64,000 nucleotides of DNA from Pseudisothecium myosuroides (taxonomy: Eukaryota > Streptophyta > Bryopsida > Hypnales > Lembophyllaceae), in contig OX637289.1 of the NCBI GenBank assembly GCA_951799445.1, positions 4,070,501 to 4,134,500 of the forward strand, read 5' to 3'. Under the pieces are notes generated by a model that was not told where the DNA came from, did no database searches, and saw nothing but the letters and a program-made list of their open reading frames with translations. Made by a program: the position numbers and the translations under genes. Positions 47,805 through 58,850 of the stretch are shown piece by piece (the stretch's first letter is position 1; every line of letters begins with the position of its first letter).

Positions 47805-47903
47805 GTAATTCCCTCTCAAGAGCGAATTGTGGATACCTCTAATATCGTCGGACCTAACGTTACCTCAGATACATGAAGGTTGGTCATGGCAACGGAGCGC
47901 TCT

Positions 47904-48833
47904 TTAACCCCTAAAGTTCCGAGGCCTATTTTCTGCCAAAAAACACTCAAAACTGCCATTTCTATAGCAAAGAGTAAAAAAAAAATTTAATTGTTTTTTT
48001 TCCACATCTAATTGTAGGATCTTACACCTAACTAGTATTATAAAGTGTGGAAAAAATTTCAGAATTTTTGACCGCACAAATTGCAAGATATTTGCATTTA
48101 AAGTGGAAAAAATAAGTTTTTCAGCACATTGCGGGACTGGATTTTTTGACTTTGAACATTTTTAACTTAAATTTTTTGCACTATAGCGTTTTGAGCTTTA
48201 AATCTTTATAGTGGAGAATTGAATTGAGAATCTAGGAAAAAAAAAGAAATTCAAAAAAACTTAATTATCATTCTTCAAAAAATTGTTAAGTAGAAGTAGA
48301 TACGAGATAGAAGGAAAATCTAAAATATTTATATATTTTAGATGGAAATAAAATGCACCAATTCCAATGGTGAGATTGTTCTTGCAAGTAAATTCAACAA
48401 TGAGAATTTTTTTTTTTTTTAAATTGCAAAAATAGCATTCAGAAATGAATCCTACAAGTTATTTTTTTCAAGAAGATACTCTAACTACCCGAAAAACAAG
48501 AATGTCCATAACTTCCTCATAACAAAGTCAAATGAAATGAATCAAAGCTTTCCAGATAGACAAAAATATAATCTATGAGAAAAAAAATATTTAAAAAAAA
48601 AATTCAAAATTTTGCACAATTTTTTAGCTGCCCCCCGTTCCCACGCATTCCAAGAAATGGCATAACTTCTCACTCAAAGGTCCGATTTCAAATTTTTTTT
48701 TTCCGCCACGTACCTCTCTCAATTCTTCACATTCACAAAAAGTTTCAAAAAATTAGGAGAAAATTTCAGCCCGTAGGTACCTGCCCCAAGTTCCATTTGT
48801 CCCCCGAACGGACAATGGTCTTTTAGGGGTTAA
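47904..48833. mobile_element. 0.93-kb non-autonomous TIR element, ends TTAACCCCTAAA
   Basis: Left end TTAACCCCTAAAG and right end CTTTTAGGGGTTAA are inverse to each other. The element is flanked by CTCT on both sides (47900-47903, 48834-48837), unless the TTAA itself is the duplicated target. The interior is AT-rich and non-coding, with only short meaningless ORFs. Related termini or interiors lie at 1-651, 2755-2840, 3569-3697, 3868-4060 and 11211-11420. It is inserted in LINE ORF1. TTAA followed by CCC resembles piggyBac-type ends, but the CTCT flank argues for a 4-bp duplication instead, so the superfamily is unresolved. Confidence 0.7.
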
Positions 48834-51800
48834 CTCTAGTCAGAATCCAGATCAATCTAAATGGAGCGGCTCCAGGACATTCTAGCTCGGCGTTAGACGG
48901 GCATATCGATGGCATTTCTCAAGCGGCACATAGTCAACATCCGAGCCAACAACAAGTTGGGATTCCCCCTGTTAATCCAATGGATGTATCCACCTTTGGA
49001 GCGCCTGTTCAATAGTCCAATTCATGGAATTCTCTTCTGCAAAATATGCAAGCCGAAGCAACAGAATGGCACTGCGTTAGATGTGAGTCCGAGGCTAGTG
49101 GGGGATTTTTCACCCCTAAGGCCACATCGTTATCAGACTTCCAGCTGCAACATAGAACAGACATCTCCAACTCTACTAAAAAACTCCGTGCATCTATCTT
49201 GCAGAGCAAAAGGAACACACCAGGGAGATCAAGGGTGAGAAGTTCAGACACGCCCAGAGATTTTGGAGTTCGAGAAGTCACTCCGGGACCGTTAGTGTTC
49301 CCCCCAAATCCCCCACCTTTATTATGAAAGTGACGATTGTAACACAAAACCTCCAAGGGATTAACGACCTTGGAAAAATGGATGTGATAAAAAATTATTA
49401 TTGGTCTTTGCATTCCAGTTTAGATTTCTTTTGTTTCCAGGAACACAAGCTTTGAGGCTTTCGTTTGGTGGCGTTTGGCGACTCTATCTGGCCACGTGCC
49501 AAATTCTTTGGCAGGGAAGCGGCTCTTAGTTATGGTCATAGCTTGGGGGACAAGGGAGCAGGAAAAGGTGGCGTATGTCTGTGGGTGGCGCCAGCAATAC
49601 AACATCTAGTGATATCTTCAGGCTTCTCAAGGTGTGGGAGAGCTCAGTGGGTGCGACTGAGTAGCACCCCAGGCGGAGATTTATCGGTCCTCAATGTTTA
49701 TGCTTCCACAATTGAGCGGAAGCGTATGAAATTGTAGATCGAATTGTTGACTTATTTGGCCAAAGACTGTATATGGATTTTATGTGGAGATTGGAACTTT
49801 GTCAAGAACAGGGCCGATAAATCCACTTGCTGCGGGAAACTTATCTTTCCTACAGAGCGCCAGGCTTTTGAGCAGCTTCAAGGGGCTCTTAACCCGGGAG
49901 ACCAGTTTCCCAGCTCTAACCCCATTAAGTACTCTTGGGATAACCGAAGACTTGATGGTGTTAGAATCTTGGCAAGACTGGACCATTTTTACTCTTTTCT
50001 TCCTGATGGAGGTCATCCCAACTCAATTGCAGAGTATTTTATCAAAGGAGATTGTAATCATTCGGATCACTTACCGATTTGGAGCAAATTCATATTTCAA
50101 GCCTCCGCTCCGCGGAAATCCTATTACAAGATGAGTTCTCGATATTTGGATGATGGCATAGTACGGTCTTGAATTGAGCACATCTGGACATCCAACCGCA
50201 ACCTAAGTTTCTTTGGCAAACTGTAAAAAGTTGTAAAGCTCTACAAAGAGTATTGTGTGAGGGTGACACCGTCTCAAAGGGTGGAAGAGGCTCACTTGCG
50301 CTCCCAACTTGCCGAAGCTATGGAGAAGCTCCAAACCGACCTATCGAATGGGGAATGCCAAGAATGACTGAGTGACTTCGGAAAGAAACTAAACATTGTT
50401 GAGAAGCACCACATTGAAGGCCTCAAGATACGAAACAAGATTCGGTGGAAGAGAGTGGGTGACACTTGCTCTAAAGAGTTCTTCAAGGCTCATAAAGACT
50501 AAGGAGATGGGTCTCGAGTCATGGCATTAGAAGATTTACAGGCTCCATCCTTTCTGATCAACTCCAACTTGAGAGGATTTGCTCCAAATTCTATGCTAAG
50601 CTGTATACGATTGAGCAAAGTTTTCTAGCTCGAGAAGGAGCTGAGAGCATTTGTCTACAGGGAGTTGCGGATCGGGTGTCAATAGAGCTGCAGAACTTTC
50701 TAAAGCGTCATTTGAGCCTGATTGAGCTAGAAGAGGCCTTAAAAGGTATGGATGTGGACAAAGTTCCAGGCCTAGATAGAGTCATTATGTGTTTCTTCAA
50801 GCTATATTGGAAGATCATCAAATATGATTATTTTTTGATGATCACGAAAGCAATTCTCACTGATACCATGCCGCTAGGGCTTACCAACGAACTTATCACT
50901 TTGCTACACAAAGGGGGTGAAAGAGAGAAGCTGTCAAATTGGCGTCCAATCACGTTGCTAAATGTGGCTTATAAGATTTATGCAAAATCCCTTCAACTTA
51001 GACTTCACCCGGTCTTGATGGAGATCATCTCCCCTGACCAGTCAGCTTTTTTGCCCATGAGATTCTTATTGGACAACATCCTATTAACCCACGAGACTCT
51101 CGACTGAGCTATTCACTCGGGCCAACCTGTTATCTTTATGAAGCTAGATTATAACAAAGCCTATGACATGGTTGATTTGGGCTTCCTATTCAGAGCTATG
51201 AAAACTATGGGCCTCTTTTTGGAATTCATCTCCATGGTGAAGTTACTTTTTCAGAATGCGCAAACAGTTGTGAAAGTTAGTGGTGCGCACTCTCCATCCT
51301 TTGGAATTCACAGAGGAGTTCGTCAAGGCTGTCCATTGGCCCTCTATTTATTCCTTCTTGTCACGGAGGTTCTCAATTCCATAGTTAAATTTGGCGTTCA
51401 GAATGGGACAATTAAAGGAATAACACTTCCAATAGAAGACAAGCAGCAGATTATGGCGCAGTATGTGGACGATACATCATTTACTTTACTAGAGGAGGAG
51501 ATAGTAGTAAGGAGCCTCATCTATACTCTTGACACTTTTTGTTTGGACTCGGCATTGACTATGAATTGGGATAAATCCTGTGGATATTGATGGTCGAAGG
51601 ATGGGCTAGGGCGACCTTGGTGGACCGAGAAACTACAAATTCTTTGGGCTGAAAAAGTGATGTAAGCAAACTTTTAGGGTCCATTTTTGGTCTTAACTTG
51701 AGCTCTGGAGACGTGGTCAAGTTCTTATTAGGCAGGATTTATAAGAAACTAGAGTTTTGGTGTACAACCAAAATAAATACAATAGGCTGAACGGTTGTGG

Positions 51801-53559
51801 TCAGTCATGTACTTCTCTTTGCACTCTTTTTCTTTATCGCCATATAGGCATGTACTTTAGTAGGAGTGGCAAAATATAAGAGTGTTGTTCAAAATTATAT
51901 GTGGTCTGGATCCCTCCATCGCTCTCGATCCAAGGTAGCATGGCTCCAATGCTGTCAAAGCAAGACCAAGGGCGGGATAGGCCTGATCAACCCGGTGGAT
52001 GCGCTCATAGCCCTCATGGCTAAGTGGATTCTCAAAGCATGTGAATCCAACAATTCCAATCTACATATTCTACTGAGGTATAGGCTTTCACACTTCCAAC
52101 CTTATAGTGGTGGTAATTGGGCACCAAGCCTTGAATATTTTACGCTACCCAAATTTCAAGTGCGACATGGATCTAAGACCTGGAACTGTACTTGTGATGC
52201 GTGGAAGAAACTAGTAGATAACGTGGTTTCCACTTAGCCTTTTCTTCCAGAAGAACTCCTTAGCGAATCATTTCTGGTGGCCAGAGACATTGTCACAAAT
52301 CGGCCCAGGATTCTCTCGAAGGCGTGTTGCTAAGTTACATAAGACAAGACTCCGTCAAATTAAAGATGTTTGGACAGACTCCCGTTTTCTTACCTTAGCT
52401 GAGGCTTCAACTCAATTTGGCTTGCTTCTTGAGGAGAGAAGGACATGGGATGCCTCAACACTCTCCTTGCAGAATACATGAGGTAATTTACTGTCGTCAA
52501 AGTATCCCCCTCCGAAAGACAAAGAATGGATTGGATGCTTTGATCAGGAGACATCTAATTTCCCAGTGGTAATGATTCAATTCCAGCCTGGCTTTAGTAT
52601 TGAGATTGGTGGTCCCTCTCGAACCTGGTCCTTCCCCGAGAATACTCGCTTTTCTATTGTTCTCCCGTCCTCGGGCATTGTGTTGGATCAACATGTAGGC
52701 GCTGATCAAAACTTGGCTAGAATTGAGAGAATCTCCTTTGTGGGGTCATCTCACCAAGTTCGGGTTACTAGTATTTCCAGAGGAGTTCAGAAGGCACCCA
52801 TTCTTCTCTATTATGGATGTGTAGATCGGCTTGAATGGGACCCCCATAAATTCCAGTGGTCATCCAACCAAGAATCATCTCCTTTTTTGCATTTCAGTAC
52901 TAAGAGGGGTCGGGAGATGCTAAGGGAAAAGCATATCATTCCGAACGTTATCGAAAGAAAGTGGCAGGGGTTCCTCCTGCTTTCATATAGGCTTTGGTGG
53001 CAGTCAATTTGGTCAAAGTTTTGAGCTCTCAAGGAAGCCGGTTTACTATAGCTCGTATGGCATTGAACTGTTGTTATTAGCACTTGGTGTAGTAGGATTC
53101 TACCAGGCATTAATACGGGCTGCCCGGTATGCCCAAGACACATCCATAAATCTGTTCTCCATAAGTTTTGGGAGTGCCCTTCCTCTCAGCATGCGTAGCA
53201 GTGGGGGGTACACATACTTAATACTCTGATCACTTCTAAGGAGGCCTGGGGACCATGGCAACCATTAATCTGGAAACATGGCATCTTCTCGGTTAGAATA
53301 CCACGTAAATTTAATGTGGTTAGCAGTATGTGGGTGTGGGCGCAAGATTACCCACCCTTGGTAATAGAGCGAACACCGACCAGGTTCTATGCCTTTATCC
53401 ACTTTTTTAATATATGGGGGTGTTGTGAGCGCGGTCCACTGTGCCTTCCAAGCAATGGATCTTTTTTGCTAACGTTTCCTAAGTTTCGTGGATGGCAGCG
53501 AATAATTAGTAATGCATGTAATAACTCACAAGGTAACTGCAAGCTCAGGGGTAATGGTA

Positions 53560-54640
53560 TACTTCTAACTCCCTAACTAACTATCCTATGTCGAGGGTAG
53601 ACTGGGTAGTTGGCGTCATCTCTAACGTCCCTAACTACGTAAGAAGGGGAACCCCTATGTTCCTTCCATGAATCCCTAAGACTATCTTGGGTTTCTAAGA
53701 TTCCACCTAGAAGTTCTACTTTTAAAAACTAACCCAAAAGTTCCAACTCTTACTCTAACTTTTAACTTCTAAGTATACTTTAGGTTTTTAGCTTCCCAAA
53801 CTAATTAGAGAATTTAACTTCAAAATTTAATGCTACCGTTTGACTTTGTTTTGACTTTTGACTCCAAGTTTTTACTCCTAGACTAACTCTAAATTTTACC
53901 TTCTAAAGTTAACTCTATGTTTTGGCTTCAACTTCTAAATTTTTACTTCTAATTTTACTCGAAGATTTATCCTTGAATTTTAACTCTATGTTTTAACTTT
54001 TAACTCTAAGTTTTTACTCCTAAATTAACTCTAAGATTTACCCTTGAATTTTAACTCTATGTTCTAACTTTTAACTCTAAGTTTTTACTCCTAAATTAAC
54101 TCTAAGATTTACCCTTGAGTTTCAACTCTAGGTTTGATTCTATGTTTTCACTTTAGCTTTTTACTCTAATTTTTTACTTCCCCCCTTGACTCTAACGTTT
54201 AACCTTTAAATTTAATCTTAACTTTTGACTTTTGACTTTTGACTTTTGACTTCCAACTTTAATCCTATCGTTTTAATCCTAGATGAACTCTAAACGTTAC
54301 TCCAAGTTTTGACTTCTACTTTTTACTCTATTCCTAACTCAAAAATCTACTTCCTAAGTTGATTTTTAATTCTACTGTTGACCTCTACTTTCTACTCTAA
54401 TTTTTGACTCCCTAATCAACTCTAAACTCTTACATGAACCTACCCTAAGATTTGACTTGAGAGTTTAAACACCTAAGTTAAAGTTCTAAATTAATTCTAT
54501 TTTTTAACTCTCCAAAGTTAACTCTAGATTTTGACCTTAGAAGTTTAACTTTAAAAAGTAAAAGCGTAGATTGATTCTAATTCTAACTGCTAATTAATCC
54601 CTAATTTTACTCCTAAATTCTCCTTCTAATTTCAACCTAA
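53560..54640 (-). repeat. Degenerate short-repeat tract TTTTAACTCTAAG in element B
   Basis: About 1 kb consists of variations on AACTCTAAGTTTTTACTCC and AACTTTTGACTTTTGAC. It includes a clean two-copy 71-bp tandem repeat (about 53971-54112, starting CCTTGAATTTTAACTCTATG). Element A has comparable low-complexity GAGTTAGAA-type text at 40980-41480, in the corresponding part of the element. Confidence 0.6.
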
Positions 54641-55574
54641 TTTCCGTCCATGGTTCTTTTTGGATGAAATTTTATTCAAAATTCCTCCGTCCTACCCCCT
54701 ATTGCTTAACTTAGCCTAACGCGGTCAGTTTACGGTCAAATCTTAATTATAAGCTGTTTTTAGAAACCTCTATTCCTAATCTATCAACTTTTGAATCTAA
54801 ACTTCTAATCTACACTAATCTCGGATGCTAATCACGCTCTAAGGGCAGATTAGGAAAATAAATGCTAATTAAAGAGAAAACATCAAAGATTAAATCAAAA
54901 ACTCACCTCTTCACTACCGGTGTCGGAAATGACTTCGTCCACGTCCACGTGTACATCCTCACGCTCCATGGTAGTCTTTGGCTTTGTTTTGAATTTTTTT
55001 TTCAAGCTCACTGCTTATTGAGAAAATATTACAATTTTTGATGATCTAAACTCCCTCTTTCCCTTCCTCCTTTCTTTTCTTTCTTCCTCTTTCTTCTACA
55101 CTAGCACTATTCCACCTAAGCTTTTATGGGTCTTACACTATGGTTTCAAACTACGAGAAGGGTTTAATTGTTCTTTCCTACCCTCTTACGCAACCTTGCT
55201 TTGTGTCATCCTAATCTTCCTCCCAACGGTTGCAAGGAGTTCTTCTAGATTTCCTACCTAATCTCCTAGCTAGGTACTATTCATCGTCTCTCTCCTTTTC
55301 ACTCCTATAACACATCTTTCTCCCTAATTTCCTTCCATTGTGTGTAAGTGGGATTGGTGATAGAGACCGTTTTCGTGTGCAGGTACGGTGGTGCTCCGCT
55401 CTCTTCTTCCTCCTCCCTTTCGTATTTTTTTTATTGGCCTTAATTCTGCTTCACCCCTGCTTAGCACTTAATTAGCCCAACATTCCTTGAGTTTACTTTA
55501 TCTTTGTTCGTGTTCTGGTTTGAGAGAACCAAAACGTGAAACAACAAAAAAAAAGGTATCAAAATTTTGGAGGA

Positions 55575-55830
55575 GCCCGGTTGCCCAACCGAGAGCTGCT
55601 GTCCCACCGAGAGCTGCTGTCTCACCGGAGCCTGCTGCCCACCGGAACCTGCTGCCCACCGGAGCCTGCCTGGCCCTTCCTGGTTGGCTGGCCTTCTCGG
55701 CTGGCTGGCTGGGGGGGGTCAGGATTTAAATAAAAATCTTTTTTTTTTCTGATGGGATGCTGGTTGGGAAGCTGGTTGGGATCGCTGGTTGGGATGCTGG
55801 TTGGGATTGCTGGTTGGGATGCTGGTTTTT
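55575..55830 (-). repeat. Two GC-rich minisatellites in element B
   Basis: The first (about 55580-55672) repeats a 20-bp unit such as CACCGGAGCCTGCTGCC / CACCGAGAGCTGCTGTC. The second (about 55752-55828) repeats GGGATGCTGGTT / GGGATTGCTGGTT units of 18-19 bp. They lie on either side of a short T-run. They occupy the place where element A has its CAGTATTCCAAGCAGCC array, but the sequences are unrelated. Confidence 0.75.
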
Positions 55831-56179
55831 TCTCTAAGGCTATTTTAGGACTGAATTTTTCTAAGGCTATTTTAAGGCTAGGGGGAAATAAAACCTTGGG
55901 GGTACTAAACTCACTAAGACCTTGGGAAACAACTAACTAGATAAACTTTGGAAGACACTACACTTGATAAGTGCAAAGGAACCTACATCTCTTGGAAGCT
56001 AAACTCTGGAGGTTTCCACAAAGGTCTTGGAAACTAGACTTTGGAATCTAAGGCTATGGAGGTTCAAAGCTTCGCCGTAAAATTGGGTTTAACACCAACT
56101 TTAGGACTTGTGACACTCCATGGGTTCAAAGCTCCGCCGTCTAAGAGTATTTTAACACACACTGTAGGACTTGACGTTG

Positions 56180-56625
56180 TTACTAGTTCAAAGCTTCGCC
56201 GTCGATTTGAGGGGTCCACGCAACAAGGGGGATATTAGAAGAAGATAAAAGATTTATAACTTAGAAACACGTGTGACAAAGCCAAAGCTTCACCGTCCCG
56301 AGGGGGGGTCCACGCAACAAAGGGGATATTAGAAGAAGATAGAAAAACAACTTAGAAACACGTGTGACAAAGCCAAAACTTCGCCGTCCCGAGGGGGGGT
56401 CCACGCAACAAAGGGGATATTAGAAGAAGATAGAAAAAAAAAACTTAGAAACACGTGTGACAAAGCCAAAGCTTCGCCGTCCCGAGGGGGGGTCCACGCA
56501 ACAAAGGGAATATTAGAAGAAGATAGAAAAAACAAACTTAGAAACACATGTGACAAAGCCAAAGCTTCGCCGTCCCGAGGGGGGGTCCACGCAACAAGGG
56601 AAAGATTAGAAGGGGGTGAGGACAC
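56180..56625 (-). repeat. 93-bp tandem array, five units, in element B
   Basis: The phrase CTTCGCCGTCCCGAGGGGGG (first unit diverged, second CTTCACCGT) recurs with GCCGTC positions at about 56197, 56291, 56382, 56475 and 56568, that is every 91-94 bp. Each is followed by GTCCACGCAACAA, GATATTAGAAGAAGATA and ACTTAGAAACACGTGTGACA. Because 93 is divisible by 3, a minus-strand frame reads a 31-residue periodic peptide (WTPPRDGEALALSHVFLS). I regard it as non-coding. Upstream, the same AAAGCTTCGCCGT core occurs at about 56062 and 56127. Confidence 0.85.
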
Positions 56626-57017
56626 ATAAGTAAGGAAAACACACGTTTTAGTACACGTAAAGACACACAACTTCACAAGCTAAAGACCCTCCAAAGCGGC
56701 ATCGCCAAGGTACGGTGGGGGGTGACTTTAGGATTAGGACACGACCCCAAAAGACTCCTAAACTCACAAGTTAGCTCACAAAGGTACAACAAGAGAGAAC
56801 AAGGACTCTTAACTCGTAACAAGGGTATAACAAACGCACGAGAAGTATACAAGGCAAGATAGAAGGACCCCCAAGGACCTTCAAAGCTTGAAATCTAGCA
56901 ACAATGGAGCAAAAAGTGCTCCAAAAACACCGTAGAGGTTTTTGGCTTCAAACGCCAAAATATCCAAAGCAACTTGGACCCACGGACCCAAACAAAAGTG
57001 AGGGGGTGTTCTAGAGA

Positions 57018-57045
57018 GAGAAATGGGGCCCTTATATAGGTTTCC
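57018..57045 (-). promoter_or_regulatory. TATA box of LTR-like element B
   Basis: On the minus strand the text is GGAAACCTATATAAGGGCCC then CATTTCTCTCTC. It corresponds in position and sequence to the TATA box in element A, about 1.29 kb from the start of the element. The conservation supports a promoter within a U3-like region. Confidence 0.6.
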
Positions 57046-58850
57046 AAGGGCTCACCCCTCCCTCTAGAGTTCTAAGGTAACCTTATCAACGGGGATTTTC
57101 ATCCTCATCCTCAAAGATTTTCATCCTACATCCTAAATTTCTACTTCTACCATCTATGCTGGACCAACATCCTAACTTTTGGAGATTAGCTCCAATCGCC
57201 GAACGGATTGCGCCGTTGGATCCAGAACGCCGTATTTAGTCCTAGACCCTTCTACCCCCCGTACCGAGGCCAAAAATCCATCGTAGGCTAATTTAATTTA
57301 AAAACCAAATCGTGGTAAAATCCTAGATCTTGGGGGTCTCCTATTTTGAGAAATGTGAATAGCCTAGGGTCTTCGATAGGTGCGAGAGAGTCGGGAAGGA
57401 CTTTTGGTTGACTTCGTTTCGCCATCGTATGGTCCCGGAATGCCGGTCAACGCGGCGGGGACCCCGCCACGTGGTTAATTCCCGAGGAATCTCGTCGGTT
57501 TGGGTACTTGCCGCTATCGGAATGTCATGAAACTTCACGGAGCTCATTATTAACATAAAATAAGCTAGTCTAATTTTTAGTGAGATTTTATTGTAACCTG
57601 GGTAATTTCCATGAAATTCCCGTTGGAGGTTAGGAGGGTTGACCACCCGGAAAAAGATTCTTCTGCAAGTCGGAAGATGCCGGGATTTTTCACGTGACCT
57701 CTCAGGGAGTCACATGAAAGACGTGCGGGTGTGTTTCCGTACCTGGCACGATTGGTCAATGGAGATTTAAACTGGACATCTCCTCGAAGTAGCGACGGTG
57801 CGGGAATCTTCTGCAGGTGGAGGAATCTTGGCGAACCGATTTCGCCGTTGGACTCCTGGCATGGGATTCACTCTAGAACACCATCCTTGGGCTGTAGATT
57901 CCTCCACGGGCCCGGTCTTGCGTGAGTGGCTCCTGCATGTTAACAATCGGGATTTTGGGAATTCGTCGATCTAATGGGGAATTCTAAATCTAACTCTAGG
58001 ACCCGACCTGGTGGCCTTGCTGTAGATCCCTCGGACCGACCTAGCCATGAATCGCCACATTCATGGTGGGATTTAGCCCTTTTGGGGCTGTGTGACTCGA
58101 ATCCTCCAAATCTAACCTTTTCGTCATTTCTATACTATTTTTAGGCAAGGTTTGGGGGATTCTAAATAAAAAACACATATCTAGACCAAATACTATAATG
58201 GGTATGACACAACCCTATTTCGGTTCTACACTCTTTTTATGGATTTTTCTATACTTTTATCAACTTTAAATTGCAAATTTCCAAAAAAATAATTCTACGA
58301 GTCCCAAGTGACAAATTGGGAGCTCACAGTGGGCCTTGCTTAGAATTGTAATACTTTGGATGATATGGATCGAGAGAAATGACTCCGTGTTTAATGGAGT
58401 ACTATGGAGCCCAACAAAGCAAATGCAGAAGATTTGGTTGAGCTTCGTTGATTATGGCAAGTTGGAGTGGGATAAAGCCTGCAGAATGATGGCCAAGCAA
58501 CCCGATATTGTGATGGTTACGAGAAGCTGGTTCCAGAAACGTTGGTGTAGCAAGGGTATTGTAGCAGTGATGGTGGAAGATAACCCTCGGTTGGAACTAA
58601 TTGGCCCTAGGGCTGGTTTCATCTTCCAACCTCCTTAGGCTTCCGGCGCCTCGTGGCACGGCTCACGCTGCGCCTCGGGGTGTTTTCCCTTTTTTTTCTT
58701 TTGTTTTTTTGTTTTCATTTTGATTTGTTTTTCATTCTTTGGCTTCTTTTGTCCCAAGCCGCCTGCGGCTAGATCCTTGTATTTTTATCTCGTGCAGTAA
58801 AGGATTCCCTTTATTTGTGTCAAAAAAAAAAAAAAAAAAAACTGCCCAGA

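Larger units (their letters stand above)
45823..49322 (+). pseudogene. LINE ORF1 (DUF4283 / CCHC zinc-knuckle RNA-binding protein), broken
   Basis: The first segment, 45823-46320, includes LQLHAVIAYFVGGKIVSKSM and GDWVGFGRDLERGFFQLSS, the pattern of the DUF4283 domain found in plant L1 ORF1 proteins. An in-frame TAG ends it at 46320 and homology goes on (TNKDVPRDLLRVAQQGASKM). A zinc knuckle near 46620-46675 reads HC-stop-YYLDTDHLVRDC, so the second Cys and the preceding residue of a CX2CX4HX4C motif are lost. The segment 47245-47613 is a low-complexity linker cut by the 221-bp MITE. After the 0.93-kb element a Gln/Ser/Pro-rich part resumes (HSQHPSQQQVGIPPVNPMD). ORF1 proteins coat LINE RNA in the RNP; this copy cannot make one. 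Confidence 0.8.
53335..58328 (-). mobile_element. Giant LTR-like element B (probable solo LTR), 4994 bp
   Basis: Read on the minus strand it starts TGTGAGCTCCCAATT and ends TTGCGCCCACA. It is flanked by the 5-bp duplication GTGGG (53330-53334, 58329-58333), and the LINE reading frame resumes across it. It matches element A at the start (CACTTGGGACTC, AAAAAGAGTGTA, ACCGAAATA), at the TATA region (CCTATATAAGG, about 57034 inverted) and near the end (GATCCATTGCTTGGAAGGCACA and TTACCAAGGGTGGGTAA). It is 0.8 kb longer than A, partly through the 93-bp tandem array. It has no gag-pol coding. The ORF at 56329-56676 is an artefact of that array. Confidence 0.75.
49324..58638 (+). pseudogene. LINE ORF2 (endonuclease-reverse transcriptase), broken
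   Basis: ORF2 opens with MKVTIVTQNLQGINDL. The APE-like endonuclease shows FCFQEHKL (Glu), CGDWNFVKN, RLDHFYSF and NHSDHLPIW (catalytic Asp-His). The reverse transcriptase follows: KLSNWRPITLLNVAYKI, PDQSAFLP, FMKLDYNKAYD, GVRQGCPLALYLFLL and the active site AQYVDDTSF. After RT come KVAWLQCCQSKTKGGIGLIN and the zf-RVT motif GCPVCPRHIH...HKFWECP (about 53118-53181). The frame stops at TGA 49456-49458, TAG 49735-49737, TGA 50170-50172, TGA 51105-51107 and others. It is then cut by the 4.99-kb element at 53335. The tail resumes at 58334: LRIVILWMIWIERNDSVFN, ending at the TAG at 58636. This enzyme would nick the target and reverse-transcribe LINE RNA; this copy is dead. Confidence 0.9.
45547..58850 (+). 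mobile_element. L1-type LINE retrotransposon with three nested insertions
   Basis: The element is bounded by the target-site duplication AAACTGCCCAGA (45547-45558 and 58839-58850; with one mismatch it extends to 15 bp). The 3' copy directly follows a poly(A) tract at about 58822-58840. It has ORF1 (DUF4283-like RNA-binding domain and a CCHC knuckle), then ORF2 with APE-type endonuclease, reverse transcriptase (YVDD), zf-RVT and a C-terminal tail. Full length at both ends, it is nevertheless inactive because of stop codons and insertions. Nested elements are a CACTA-type MITE (47584-47804), a 0.93-kb TIR element (47904-48833) and an LTR-like element (53335-58328). Removing them leaves about 7.1 kb, a normal plant L1 size. 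Confidence 0.9.

Noticed and set aside
56329..56676. 115-codon minus-strand ORF with a 31-residue repeating peptide
   Set aside because: It is produced by the 93-bp tandem array inside a non-coding LTR-like element; unit lengths of 91-94 bp do not preserve a frame throughout.
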